NCBI RefSeq assembly: GCF_900104635.1
Contig: NZ_FNWC01000007.1
Coordinates: 1,649,421-1,713,420, forward strand
Length of the DNA: 64,000 nt
DNA from: Coprococcus phoceensis
GTDB taxonomy: Bacteria > Bacillota > Clostridia > Lachnospirales > Lachnospiraceae
Direction: 5' to 3'
Part shown: in pieces, positions 41,505 to 50,866 of the stretch
Position numbering within the stretch: the stretch's first letter is position 1
Layout of the letters: each line of letters begins with the position of its first letter
Translations under genes and position numbers: made by a program
The notes under the pieces: generated by a model
Databases searched by the model: none
What the model was told of the DNA's origin: nothing
Seen by the model: the letters and a program-made list of their open reading frames with translations, nothing else

Positions 41505-42569
41505 TTACCCCCATAATTGTGAAGTCGTAGTCACACTCTTCCTTCCCTTCATACATTCCTGCATCACAAAAGAAAGATATGTATCTTGCAAAGCATCCCG
41601 TAATGAAGAAAATTCCGTTCCGCTATCCACATAGATTTTCATCTTCTCTAAACATACTGCCACTGCGATCTCATCATCATTTATTCGAATTCCTGGATAT
41701 GGACTTTTATAAACGAAATCTTCTCCAAATTGCATACCGTAATGGCTCCAACCACTGTTCCCCATAACCCCTATATCTTTTCGCCGAATTTCTGATTCAA
41801 TCCCTTCATTTCTGTCATTCAAAAACCTGACGGTAAAATCGTTTATTTCCCCTCTAATTCCTTGAATATTTATTCGTCGAGTTCTAATTACGGAATTGTA
41901 TTGTTCTCCGTTAAAATCATAAATTGCAGTTTTTCCATTACTGAATTCAATTAAAGCTATATCGCGTTGTGCCGATATAATTTCTCCCGAATAATCAAAT
42001 CCTTCCCTACTTTCAGTTTTAACCAAACTCGTGGGAAATGATGCTCCTTGTATTTTACATGTTTCAAATCCTATATCCAAAAACTTTCGAACCAGATTCA
42101 TTGCATGATAATCGTGAACTGCAGAAATCATAATCGATTGCGTTTCACCTATTATTCCCCTGTTGATAATATTCTTTATTGCACTGTAAAACGGCCAGAA
42201 AATATACTGTTCCGCCACCTGAATTTTCATCGAATTTTCGTTTGCCAATTTCCAGAGTGCATTAAGATCATTCACATTTTCTCCCGGAGGAGTCTCACAC
42301 AAAATCGGAATCTGTTTTTTCGCCAGTATATTTAAATACTTTTTCACTTCACTTCTTGGAACACACAACACCGCAAAATCGCACTCAGATTTCAGAGCTT
42401 CATTTAAATCTGTTGTTGCATTCTCTCCCTTGCAGCTCAATTCTTTAGCTCTTGACTCTGTCCTTACTACCCTAGCCGTAACACAAAATCTATCCGGCAT
42501 TTTTCTGGCTGCCTGCATATAAAAATCAGCACGCCAACCGTACCCTATAACAATGTATTTTATCATCAT
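41505..42569 (-). CDS. Gfo/Idh/MocA-family protein with altered EKP motif
   Basis: 354 residues. The Rossmann start IKYIVIGYGWRADFYMQAAR is clear, but the usual CEKP motif reads LCETPPGEN, so the conserved lysine that helps hydride transfer is replaced by threonine. A C-terminal domain with 'HDYHAMNLVRKFLDIGFETC' takes the usual place of substrate binding. It may be a dehydrogenase with other chemistry, an isomerase/epimerase or a non-catalytic partner. It lies between an alcohol dehydrogenase and deoC in the operon. Confidence 0.8.
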   Translation of the reverse strand: MMIKYIVIGYGWRADFYMQAARKMPDRFCVTARVVRTESRAKELSCKGENATTDLNEALKSECDFAVLCVPRSEVKKYLNILAKKQIPILCETPPGENVNDLNALWKLANENSMKIQVAEQYIFWPFYSAIKNIINRGIIGETQSIMISAVHDYHAMNLVRKFLDIGFETCKIQGASFPTSLVKTESREGFDYSGEIISAQRDIALIEFSNGKTAIYDFNGEQYNSVIRTRRINIQGIRGEINDFTVRFLNDRNEGIESEIRRKDIGVMGNSGWSHYGMQFGEDFVYKSPYPGIRINDDEIAVAVCLEKMKIYVDSGTEFSSLRDALQDTYLSFVMQECMKGRKSVTTTSQLWG

Positions 42570-42581
42570 TGCTCCTCCTTT

Positions 42582-43634
42582 TTACATTTCTTTTCCAAAA
42601 CAAATTATTGTCTTCAATCCCACTGCACTTTCCGCATACGCAAAAGCCTCCAAAAAATTGTGCACAGCAAATTCTTTTGTAATCAGATCCTCCAGAGATA
42701 ACTGCCCCTCTTTTACCATCTCATAAATCTTTTTGCACTGATTCACACTACATCTTGTCGACCCACACAGTTTTAATTCTTTATAATGCAAAAGGTTTGA
42801 ATGCACTTTAATCTCATCTTTATTTTTAGGCAAGCCTCCGAAAAATAAAATACGTCCTTTTGTATTCATAATAGAGAAAGTTTTTTCCTGAACATCTTTA
42901 GATGCACACGCAGTGATGCAGACATCCACGCCTTTTCCATTTGATTCCTTGTCAATGATGTCGGCCGCTCTTTCAGGCGTTGCTGTAATAATAAAAGAAG
43001 CAGCTTTTGCAGCTCTGTTCAATCGATCCCGGGATAGGTCGCTAACAATAATCTTATGTGCCCCCTGTGCTTTTGCAAGCATAGCATGAAGAACTCCAAT
43101 GGGACCTGCTCCTACAATAAGTACACAATCCTTTTCATGAATTTCGATCTTCTCTTGTCCATTCAACACACACGCTGCAGGCTCAACTAAGGCCGCAGCT
43201 CGCATAGTTGTCTTTTCATCAATACATATCACATTTCCTTGTCGCACAGCCTCTTTTGGGATCCGGACATATTCTGCAAATCCACCATCAATGTTTATTC
43301 CAAAAGCCTGATAATTGCTACACAAATGAGAATTACCCTCTTGACAGAAATCACACTCACCACACCCAAAATTTGGTGCGATCACTACTTGCATTCCTTC
43401 CTTGTAATAAGATACTTTTTCTCCTACTTTAACAATTTCTCCGCTAATTTCATGCCCGAGTATTAGTGGATGTTCTTCATCTACGCCCTGATAACCATTC
43501 TTTATCATACGAAGATCTGATCCGCAAATTGCAGCAACACATGTCTTGACCAGAATTTCTTCCTCCTCGATTTTGGGGATCTCACATTCTACCAACCTTA
43601 CATCATTTGCTCCGAAAAGTTTAATCGCAAACAT
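42582..43634 (-). CDS. Zinc-dependent medium-chain dehydrogenase (polyol/threonine type)
   Basis: 350 residues. Catalytic zinc: CGSDLRM and LGHEISGEIVKVG. Structural zinc: CGECDFCQEGNSHLC with four cysteines. Cofactor: VLIVGAGPIGVLHAMLAKAQ then GAHKIIVSDLSRDR, which favours NAD. It resembles sorbitol, threonine 3- and galactitol-phosphate dehydrogenases. It probably oxidises a sugar alcohol or sugar hydroxyl in the pathway that involves the Gfo/Idh neighbours. ATG with GGGAGGAATTC upstream; 12 bases separate it from the next gene. Confidence 0.9.
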   Translation of the reverse strand: MFAIKLFGANDVRLVECEIPKIEEEEILVKTCVAAICGSDLRMIKNGYQGVDEEHPLILGHEISGEIVKVGEKVSYYKEGMQVVIAPNFGCGECDFCQEGNSHLCSNYQAFGINIDGGFAEYVRIPKEAVRQGNVICIDEKTTMRAAALVEPAACVLNGQEKIEIHEKDCVLIVGAGPIGVLHAMLAKAQGAHKIIVSDLSRDRLNRAAKAASFIITATPERAADIIDKESNGKGVDVCITACASKDVQEKTFSIMNTKGRILFFGGLPKNKDEIKVHSNLLHYKELKLCGSTRCSVNQCKKIYEMVKEGQLSLEDLITKEFAVHNFLEAFAYAESAVGLKTIICFGKEM

Positions 43635-43683
43635 TTAGAATTCCTCCCATTAAATATGCCTATCGTTTTCAGCAGCTCTCTCA

Positions 43684-44703
43684 TCACTTTATTTTAATAA
43701 TCTTTCCAGTTATTATAGATTCATTTCCTGCACTCACTATTGCTACTGCTTTTAATCCATCCTCCCCTCCTACTAAAGGCTCCTTCCCCTTCAAAATAGA
43801 ATCAATAAAGGCACGATCCTCATTTTCATATGCGGATATAAACAGCTCTCTCCACCCCTTAACTATTTCCTCCTTTTTCTCTCCACAGAACATATACGTC
43901 CGCACTGAATCTGACTCTAGATTTCCAACTGTAATCATCCCCTTTGTTCCTAATATCTCCATACGAGCATCATAGCCATATCCAACTCCTTGAGCGCCTT
44001 CTATACAACCAATGACTCCGTTTTTCATTTTTATATTCATTACGACTGTATCATAAAAATCCGGATATTTGTTTTTTGCATCAGGGCATCTGTAATTTCC
44101 TCCTAAAGCATATACACTTTCTGGTTCACTTTCAGAAAACCACCTCAACGCATCAATATCATGACTGTTAACCTCCGCTAACGGACCATTGCTTTTCCTT
44201 ATATCATACATCCATTCATGAGGAGTACTCGGACCTCTGGTCAACGATCTTATTGTCACAATTTTTCCGATTGCACCTGAATCGATCATTTCTTTCGCAT
44301 GAATAAAATCTTTAAACGATCTTCTCATAAAGCCAATTTGAAGAATAACATTATTTTCTTTTGCTACGCGTATCATTTGTTCGCATTCATAAGTATCCAT
44401 TGCCATCGGCTTTTCACAAAAAATATGCAATCCTCTCTTGGCCGCCGCAACTGCAATCTCACAATGATATTTCGTAGGCGTAGCTATCACTACTGCATTT
44501 GCCCCACTCTTTTCAATTGCTTCCAGATAATCACAATAATAGGGTATTCCATCAAGTTCAACAGAGGCAGACTTAGCCGTTTCAACACACATATCTGATA
44601 TCGCAATCACTTCCGCTTGTGGTATTTTATAGTGAAAATTTCTTGCATGAATCATTCCAGCTCTTCCACTTCCAATTATGCAAAGCTTGACTTTTGTTTT
44701 CAT
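43684..44703 (-). CDS. Gfo/Idh/MocA-family oxidoreductase (inositol 2-dehydrogenase-like)
   Basis: 339 residues. KLCIIGSGRAGMIHARNFHY (NAD-binding), GLHIFCEKPMAMDTYECEQM with an intact EKP, and 'GPLAEVNSHDIDALRWFSES' with the catalytic Asp/His of this family. It resembles myo-inositol 2-dehydrogenases. First gene of the lower half of the minus-strand cluster, divergent to the deoR-type gene with 283 bases between. The substrate is unknown, but three such genes in one cluster suggest oxidation-dependent sugar chemistry. Confidence 0.9.
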   Translation of the reverse strand: MKTKVKLCIIGSGRAGMIHARNFHYKIPQAEVIAISDMCVETAKSASVELDGIPYYCDYLEAIEKSGANAVVIATPTKYHCEIAVAAAKRGLHIFCEKPMAMDTYECEQMIRVAKENNVILQIGFMRRSFKDFIHAKEMIDSGAIGKIVTIRSLTRGPSTPHEWMYDIRKSNGPLAEVNSHDIDALRWFSESEPESVYALGGNYRCPDAKNKYPDFYDTVVMNIKMKNGVIGCIEGAQGVGYGYDARMEILGTKGMITVGNLESDSVRTYMFCGEKKEEIVKGWRELFISAYENEDRAFIDSILKGKEPLVGGEDGLKAVAIVSAGNESIITGKIIKIK

Positions 44704-44986
44704 TTTCGTTTTCCTCCGTTTCTTTTGTTTATTTTCGATTTATTTCATTTTTATATATATTATTTAAGCTTATTTCCTCTCTTTTAAACATTCTTATTCT
44801 ATTGTTTTTGATCATTTTATTCTTTTTTTAACATTGACGCTAAAAGTAAAATATCCTATAATTAGTAATAAATACCATATTTATGCGAAATTTAATGCAT
44901 CTGTGTTTTTTCGATTACTTTTTCTTTTTTCGCAATATGTATATTTCCCTCAAAAAAAATCTAATAATGTATAAATGGAGGTATAT
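44704..44986. promoter_or_regulatory. 283-bp divergent promoter region of regulator and lower operon
   Basis: A very AT-rich gap between the Gfo/Idh gene (minus) and the DeoR gene (plus). No gene is seen. It holds several short T-rich motifs such as TTTCGATTTAT and CATTTTTATATATATT, and GGAGGTATAT before the regulator start. Operators for the DeoR protein are expected here by the usual divergent arrangement, but I could not define them. Confidence 0.5.
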
Positions 44987-45775
44987 ATGAAAAATGTATC
45001 GCAACCACTCTTTGCAGAAGAAAGAAAAAAAGAAATCCTAGATCTGCTTGAAAAACAAAACAAAGTTTTCGTCCCTGATCTATGTGACTTTTTTAATGTT
45101 TCACCTGCAACTATCCGAACCGATCTCCGTATCTTAGATAATGAAGGCTTATTAAAACGCACCCATGGCGGCGCCGTAAAATTAAGCAAGGCAACTTACG
45201 AACCAACATCTGATTTTAAATTATCTCAAAAAAGCGAAGAAAAGAAGAAAATAGCTGAATATGCAATACAGCTTATCGAAAACAGCGACACAATAGCATT
45301 GGACACCGGAACCACCACTCTAGAATTAGCAAAATTGCTTCCTTCCAAGCACGGACTCACCGTCATCACAAACGATATTGCAATTGCAACTTTTCTAGAA
45401 CAAAATTCTGACGCAAAAGTTATTATGCTGGGCGGCATCATCCGAAGAGGCTTCAATTGTACCGCAGGTTCATTTGCCGCAAAAATGATGCAACCTTTCA
45501 ATGTAGACAAAGCTTTTATTGCTTCTAACGCATTTTCCTTTGAATCTGGTTTTTCTACACCAAGCACTGAACAAGCAGAAGTAAAAAGAGCCATGATTCA
45601 TTCCGCTGCAAAAGTAAATATGCTTATTGATAGTTCTAAATTTAATTGCATTGCCTTTTATAGATTTGCTGAACTTGAAGACATCGACCAACTGATTACA
45701 GATAACCTTCTTTCATCTGAAGACAGAGCAATATTAAACGGTTATCAAGATACATTAAAGCTTGCCATCGTCTGA
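44987..45775 (+). CDS. DeoR/GlpR-family sugar regulator
   Basis: 262 residues from ATG 44987 with ATGGAGGTATAT. N-terminal HTH: ERKKEILDLLEKQNKVFVPD, LCDFFNVSPATIRTDLRILD, NEGLLKRTHGGAV. The C-terminal DeoRC sensor has DTIALDTGTTTLELAKLLPS and 'MLGGIIRRGFNCTAGSFA'. Such regulators repress operons until a sugar phosphate binds. It is the only plus-strand gene in the sugar cluster and divides it into an upper (transport) and lower part, so it probably controls both. Confidence 0.94.
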   Translation: MKNVSQPLFAEERKKEILDLLEKQNKVFVPDLCDFFNVSPATIRTDLRILDNEGLLKRTHGGAVKLSKATYEPTSDFKLSQKSEEKKKIAEYAIQLIENSDTIALDTGTTTLELAKLLPSKHGLTVITNDIAIATFLEQNSDAKVIMLGGIIRRGFNCTAGSFAAKMMQPFNVDKAFIASNAFSFESGFSTPSTEQAEVKRAMIHSAAKVNMLIDSSKFNCIAFYRFAELEDIDQLITDNLLSSEDRAILNGYQDTLKLAIV

Positions 45776-45778
45776 TCT

Positions 45779-45820
45779 ACAAACCGGGATATTTCTTTTA
45801 AGGAACTTTTCCCGGTTTGT
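45779..45820. terminator. Bidirectional terminator between regulator and kinase gene
   Basis: ACAAACCGGGA and TCCCGGTTTGT form a perfect 11-bp stem around a 20-base loop between two converging genes, with T-rich DNA after it on the plus strand and AT-rich DNA on the other side. Confidence 0.8.
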
Positions 45821-45841
45821 ATTTAATTTGAAAAAGCATAT

Positions 45842-47335
45842 TTATTCACTTTTATAATAATCTTCAAACATCTTTATTGCTTTCTGATACCTTTCCAACA
45901 TTACTTTATAAGTTTCAACTCTCTCTGGATCTGGTTTGCACACATCCGTTTCCCTCACCGCCCTTTCAAATTCAATCGAAACACCAATGGCTTTTGCGGC
46001 AAGCTGTGCTGTTCCCCTTAATGCTGTATCGACTTCATTACATATAAAAGTTGTTGTTTCTAGAACATCTGCTTTAATCTGGCGGAACAATCTGGATTTT
46101 GCTCCGCCTCCCATGGTATATAACTTATCGAAAAAATATTGCGGATACATTTCTTTAAATCTTTTTACATAACCAGCATATTCATATGCGATCCCCTCCA
46201 TGATACTTCTATATATTGCACCTTCTGTCTGATTCCACGTCAAACCAATAACCCCACCTCTCATTTCTGGTGCATATGGTAAAATTCTGCCTCCAAAATG
46301 AGGAATCACTATCATTCCCTTACATCCTGGTTCTTCTTTTTCTGCCGCATTTTCTAAAGCCTCATATTCTAGCTCTCCACTTCCTTTCAGGCAATCCCTT
46401 GCCCACCTAACACAAAGCCCGCCTCCATTAATGTATGCCATCGGATACCACACACCATCTATCGGAGCACGCATCATTGTAATTGTCTGTTTTTCGATAT
46501 CGGGCAAAAAAATATCTGTTGAAGTACATAACACAGAAGCTGTGCCTGCACAATCCAAAAGATTTCCTTTTTCCAATACACCTGCCCCGTATATGGATGC
46601 CGATGTATCACCGCATCCAGCAATTACAGGAATACCCGCTTTCACCCCCGTTATTTTCTCAAAATTTCGCGACGTATATCCAACTATATCGCAAGGATCG
46701 ATTATTCTTGCCATTTTGGATTTATCTATTTTAAAATTGTTTAACAATTCATCTGACCATTTTTTATTAAGATTATCACCAAAACCCGAATATTGAAGCC
46801 CTGTAAAATCAAAGAAATATTTTTCTTCCTTTGATACAGAAATTTTCCCTGTAATGAATGCTGAAATAGTCACAAATTTATACACTTTTTTATATAAATC
46901 CGGATATTCATTCTTTAACCACAATATTTTAGGACCATGGGTAAACGAAACGGGACCGCCAGTTATTTTTGTAATATCACTCGCACACTCCTTCTGCATA
47001 TACTCAGCATAACTCCGACAACGTGTATCCAGCCAAGAATCATAGGAGGTAACAGCTTTTCCATCTTCATCCACTCCCATAATTCCGGCCATTTGTCCAT
47101 CTATCCCAATTGCCGCAACATTATTTATCGCATTCGGTTCCTTTTCTGCAAGTTCTTGAATGGCCCCCAAACATGCTTTGTATATTTCCTCCGGATCCTG
47201 CCAAATCCCCACTTTCTCATTTCCAATTAATCGAAGAGATCTAAAAGATGATGATACCTTATTAATATTTTCATCATACAGAGCCGCCTTACATCCTTGA
47301 GTCCCTATATCAACACTTACTATATATAAAGGCAT
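45842..47335 (-). CDS. FGGY-family carbohydrate kinase (xylulokinase-like)
   Basis: 497 residues from ATG 47335 (AGGGGGGATTTGATA). The N-terminal ATPase half starts LYIVSVDIGTQGCKAALYDE, with DGQMAGIMGVD; the C-terminal half has 'MEGIAYEYAGYVKRFKEMYP' and LYTMGGGAKSRLFRQIKADV. It phosphorylates a ketose or polyol. The fucose-isomerase-like enzyme three genes upstream probably makes its substrate and the DeoC-type aldolase probably uses its product. Sequence does not define the sugar. Confidence 0.92.
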   Translation of the reverse strand: MPLYIVSVDIGTQGCKAALYDENINKVSSSFRSLRLIGNEKVGIWQDPEEIYKACLGAIQELAEKEPNAINNVAAIGIDGQMAGIMGVDEDGKAVTSYDSWLDTRCRSYAEYMQKECASDITKITGGPVSFTHGPKILWLKNEYPDLYKKVYKFVTISAFITGKISVSKEEKYFFDFTGLQYSGFGDNLNKKWSDELLNNFKIDKSKMARIIDPCDIVGYTSRNFEKITGVKAGIPVIAGCGDTSASIYGAGVLEKGNLLDCAGTASVLCTSTDIFLPDIEKQTITMMRAPIDGVWYPMAYINGGGLCVRWARDCLKGSGELEYEALENAAEKEEPGCKGMIVIPHFGGRILPYAPEMRGGVIGLTWNQTEGAIYRSIMEGIAYEYAGYVKRFKEMYPQYFFDKLYTMGGGAKSRLFRQIKADVLETTTFICNEVDTALRGTAQLAAKAIGVSIEFERAVRETDVCKPDPERVETYKVMLERYQKAIKMFEDYYKSE

Positions 47336-47348
47336 TATCAAATCCCCC

Positions 47349-48635
47349 CTAATTTCCAAGCATAATCTGCAAAATTATATTATCCGTGTTTTCCATCCCC
47401 TGGCTGGCCATTCTTCCAATACTTTTTATGGTGTTTTCTGCTGTATCCATCACAAGCCCCTCCCCAACCGAAAAAGCACTTCCTCTTTTTGCCATTTCTA
47501 AAGATAAAATAGCTGTACCAAGTGCGGCTGCAACTTTTGATGCACATGACGGTTTTGCACCATCGCAAACCATTCCGCCCACCGTACATATCGTATTGAT
47601 TATTGTCTTTTTGATTATTTCCTCACTTTCTCCATCAAGCCACGCTATACCGCTTACAGCACCAGCCGCTGCCGATACAGCCCCGCAATATGCAGAAAGT
47701 TTTCCAATAAAGACTTTTTGATAAATCGATACCAAATTCGCTAATACAAGTGCGCGATATAATGTTTGCTCGCTTGCGTGTATTTCTTTCGCATATTCAA
47801 TTACCGGAATCGAAACAGCCATTCCTTGATTCCCACTTCCTGAATTTATTACTACAGGCATTGAACAACCACTCATTCTGGCATCAGCTCCAGCTGCGGC
47901 ATATGCGATTACTTTATGTTTCAAATCATCGCCATAACTTTCCATCAGAATTCGACCTACGCACATTCCATACGGCTTATTCATCCCTTCTTCTGCAATT
48001 AAAGAATTGTAATTAATCTGCCTCTCTAGTACTTCACTAATATCGGATAAATTTACCGAATCAACAAATTCAAAGATGCCATTCAAATCCATAAAATTCC
48101 TATTATCATACTTCAGGCACTCTTCATTTTTGTCAGAAGACTCCAACGAATCCTTCTTCCATACAATTATTTCATTCTTTCGAATTTCTACCACGCCCGT
48201 GTGGCTCCCAATTACTGTTACAACCGCACTCTTTTTCCCTTTTTCAGCCCGGGCAGATATGTATAACTTATCTGCCCCAGCATTGAGTTCACATGAGATT
48301 CTTTTTTCTTTTATTATTTGTTTCGCTTTATCTATATGGCTCTTTTTTATTCCATTAAGCACCTCCAATCCCTTTTTGTGGTCTCCACCAACGGTCCCCA
48401 GAGCCGCAGCGGCTTCAATCCCTTTCATTCCGTCAGAGTTTGGCACTGTAACGCCTTTGACATTTTTAATAACATTTCCACTACATACAATTTTTATAAT
48501 CTGTGGTTCTTCGCCTAATACGTTTCGCGCATATGCCGCTGTATACGCAACCGCAATCGGTTCTGTACAACCAAGTGCCGGAACAAGTTCTTCCTTTAAC
48601 ACTTGAATATATTTTCCATATAGCTCTGGTCTCAT
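47349..48635 (-). CDS. UPF0597 / CyuA-like [4Fe-4S] desulfidase or dehydratase
   Basis: 428 residues. It has VPALGCTEPIAVAYTAAYAR (first cysteine), SGCSMPVVINSGSGNQGMAV and GGMVCDGAKPSCASKVAAAL: the conserved cysteines that hold an iron-sulfur cluster in the L-cysteine desulfidase / serine dehydratase alpha-like family. Known members release sulfide from cysteine (CyuA) or act as dehydratases. In a sugar operon it may remove water from a sugar acid or amino sugar instead. The stop overlaps the kinase gene's leader. Confidence 0.88.
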   Translation of the reverse strand: MRPELYGKYIQVLKEELVPALGCTEPIAVAYTAAYARNVLGEEPQIIKIVCSGNVIKNVKGVTVPNSDGMKGIEAAAALGTVGGDHKKGLEVLNGIKKSHIDKAKQIIKEKRISCELNAGADKLYISARAEKGKKSAVVTVIGSHTGVVEIRKNEIIVWKKDSLESSDKNEECLKYDNRNFMDLNGIFEFVDSVNLSDISEVLERQINYNSLIAEEGMNKPYGMCVGRILMESYGDDLKHKVIAYAAAGADARMSGCSMPVVINSGSGNQGMAVSIPVIEYAKEIHASEQTLYRALVLANLVSIYQKVFIGKLSAYCGAVSAAAGAVSGIAWLDGESEEIIKKTIINTICTVGGMVCDGAKPSCASKVAAALGTAILSLEMAKRGSAFSVGEGLVMDTAENTIKSIGRMASQGMENTDNIILQIMLGN

Positions 48636-48659
48636 TTCTTCACTCCGTTTTACTCCATT

Positions 48660-49772
48660 TTATTCGTAAAAATTTTTTCCTTTTGCAATCTCATCTGCCA
48701 CCTCATCAATCACCTCACGCACCAGAGGGAATCTGTGAAGTGCATCATGATTCCATCCGCATCCACCTGAAAGGACAAATTTGGGACCTGCGGCTTTCAT
48801 TCCTTCTTCTAAGCGCCGCCGTATTACCTGCTTAACTTTTTCCCTGTCTGATCCAGAAAGATCAGTCGTTCCCGGAGCGACAGAACCATCTCCAATAGAC
48901 AGATAGCCACTGGATCCCAAATCATGATCCAAACCACCGATCAAAACTTTATCCGTAATCTCCCTCATTTCTCTTAACGTTCTATGTTCTTTATGTGTAT
49001 CCGCCCAGTTAAATGCCTGAACAGGATAATCCATAAACTGATCGGTATCATTTCTATCGCCATGACACAAATGTGCAAGATTAAACCATGTTTTATCTTT
49101 TATTGCATTTAGATTCCTAAGATCATATTTCGCAGCACATTCCTCATACATTTCTTTACCCATTTTTTCATACATTCCCATTTGATATCCAAGAAAGAAA
49201 CCATCGGCACCTGCATCTACAAACGCTTCCATCAGTCGTTCATTTGTCTCAGCAACTACTTCCATACCCATTTTTGCGTATTTCTCAGATTGTTTAAATT
49301 GGGAAACAATGACTTCCTGATGATAATGTCCTGCTGTCATCTCCCCCATCCATACAATATTACTAAAAATAGTAGGAAGGACAGGCACATCCCCTTGATA
49401 ATGATCACACAATCTTTTCACCACTTCTATTTCCCTTGCAAGCGCACCTTTTTTTAAATCCGGCACTTTTATTTTCGCCCAATCATGAGGATCCTTAATC
49501 GCAAACTGAAGTGTATTCATCCATGTATCATCCAAATAATTTTCTGCCGGACGAATAACCTGTCCAAAATCTTCCGTAAAATAAATTCCATTCGGCATCA
49601 CTTTAATAAAATCAAAATCATAGGCTTCCTGATACCGTATAGTTGCATCAGTAAAATCTTTAACATTTCTATCTTCTAGATTAAAATGTGGCCCCCACAT
49701 AGCGTATGCCGGGCGATCTAAAATTTTTCCTTCCAATGCAGCTTCAATTCTTTGTTTGTGTGTTATCATATA
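48660..49772 (-). CDS. UroD/MtaA-family protein
   Basis: 370 residues from ATG 49772 (AAAAGGAGGATGTGTAT). It starts MITHKQRIEAALEGKILDRP, the common opening of uroporphyrinogen-decarboxylase-like methyltransferases ('r.r..aal.g...DR.P'). It has the zinc-type NLAHLCHGDRND and a C-terminal KFVLSGGCGWNHDALHRFPL. True heme UroD is unlikely in a sugar operon. MtaA-like members transfer methyl groups to or from corrinoids, so removal of a methyl group from a methylated sugar is a possible role. Confidence 0.8.
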   Translation of the reverse strand, partial: YMITHKQRIEAALEGKILDRPAYAMWGPHFNLEDRNVKDFTDATIRYQEAYDFDFIKVMPNGIYFTEDFGQVIRPAENYLDDTWMNTLQFAIKDPHDWAKIKVPDLKKGALAREIEVVKRLCDHYQGDVPVLPTIFSNIVWMGEMTAGHYHQEVIVSQFKQSEKYAKMGMEVVAETNERLMEAFVDAGADGFFLGYQMGMYEKMGKEMYEECAAKYDLRNLNAIKDKTWFNLAHLCHGDRNDTDQFMDYPVQAFNWADTHKEHRTLREMREITDKVLIGGLDHDLGSSGYLSIGDGSVAPGTTDLSGSDREKVKQVIRRRLEEGMKAAGPKFVLSGGCGWNHDALHRFPLVREVIDEVADEIAKGKNFYE

Positions 49773-49816
49773 CACATCCTCCTTTTCTTTTTTATCAAAA
49801 CAGAACTTGTCTGTTT

Positions 49817-50851
49817 TTAATATACTTTTTCCCATGTTCCCGTCTTAGCCGATCTACGCGCAGCGTCAAGAACTTTCATGCACTGCACTCCTTCTTCCGG
49901 CGTTACAAATGGTGTTTTCTTTTCTAGGACACAAGAAATGAATCTGTTTATAATCTCCGTTGCTCCTTCAGATCCTCTTGCCGCCCATTTTTTTAAATCA
50001 TAAAATATTTTTTCACCATTCTTCTTATAAACTGCAATCGACCATGGGTCTTCAAACAATTTCATAACCCCTTCTGTACCAAAAATATGAGTTTCACGAT
50101 CATTACACCCATACACACACCAACTTGTATATAACATGCCACTTAACCCATTCTGACACTTTAGGAGCAACATAGCGGTATCTTCATTATCAATAGGTAT
50201 TCCATTTGATTTTTTCTTATCCAACACAGTTGCAAAAGTCATAATTTCTGTAATCTGCGTTTCAAACATCCAAGGAATCAGATCAATACGATGACAGCCT
50301 ACCGATAAAAGAACGCCACCGTTCCCTCCGTTTTTGTCAAAAAAATCGGATCGCCCAGTCCTTTCCATATACGGTATTTCCGGACCACCATGCGATAAGA
50401 AACTTCGAAAAGCTATTGGCTTTCCAATTATATCTTGTTTTAACAACTCTTTTGCTTTCCAATGAGGTTCGTAAATCCGCTGATTATACGAGATCATAAG
50501 AATCCTTTTGGTTTTTTTTGCCACCTTAAGCATTTCTTCCGCCTGTTTTGAGTCAAGAGCCATTGGCTTTTCACATAAAACATGCTTTCCTGATTTCAAT
50601 GCCTCGATAACAATATCTCTATGAGTCATTTCCGGCGTACATACACTTACAGCTTCAAGCCCCGGATGCATTAACATCTCACTCAGATTCTTATACGCTT
50701 TTACTCCATACTCTTCTTCAATTTTCTCTCCCTTTTCTACAGACGAATCATACACTGCCACCAAATCTGTATTGGGATTATTGATATACGCCGGAATATG
50801 CCTTCCAGTGGCAATCCCCCCGCAACCTATTACACCGACTTTAAGTTTCAT
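49817..50851 (-). CDS. Gfo/Idh/MocA-family oxidoreductase
   Basis: 344 residues. KLKVGVIGCGGIATGRHIPA, HVLCEKPMALDSKQAEEMLK (intact EKP) and 'GGVLLSVGCHRIDLIPWMFE' with the family Gly/His-Asp motif. It is the third member of this family in the cluster. Placed between the fucose-isomerase-like gene and the UroD-like gene, 16 bases after the former. The substrate is unknown. Confidence 0.9.
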   Translation of the reverse strand: MKLKVGVIGCGGIATGRHIPAYINNPNTDLVAVYDSSVEKGEKIEEEYGVKAYKNLSEMLMHPGLEAVSVCTPEMTHRDIVIEALKSGKHVLCEKPMALDSKQAEEMLKVAKKTKRILMISYNQRIYEPHWKAKELLKQDIIGKPIAFRSFLSHGGPEIPYMERTGRSDFFDKNGGNGGVLLSVGCHRIDLIPWMFETQITEIMTFATVLDKKKSNGIPIDNEDTAMLLLKCQNGLSGMLYTSWCVYGCNDRETHIFGTEGVMKLFEDPWSIAVYKKNGEKIFYDLKKWAARGSEGATEIINRFISCVLEKKTPFVTPEEGVQCMKVLDAARRSAKTGTWEKVY

Positions 50852-50866
50852 CTATTATTTCCCTCA

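Noticed and set aside
48660..49772. Heme-biosynthetic uroporphyrinogen decarboxylase (hemE)
   Set aside because: No tetrapyrrole genes nearby and the gene sits in a sugar operon; the methyltransferase-like branch of the family fits better.
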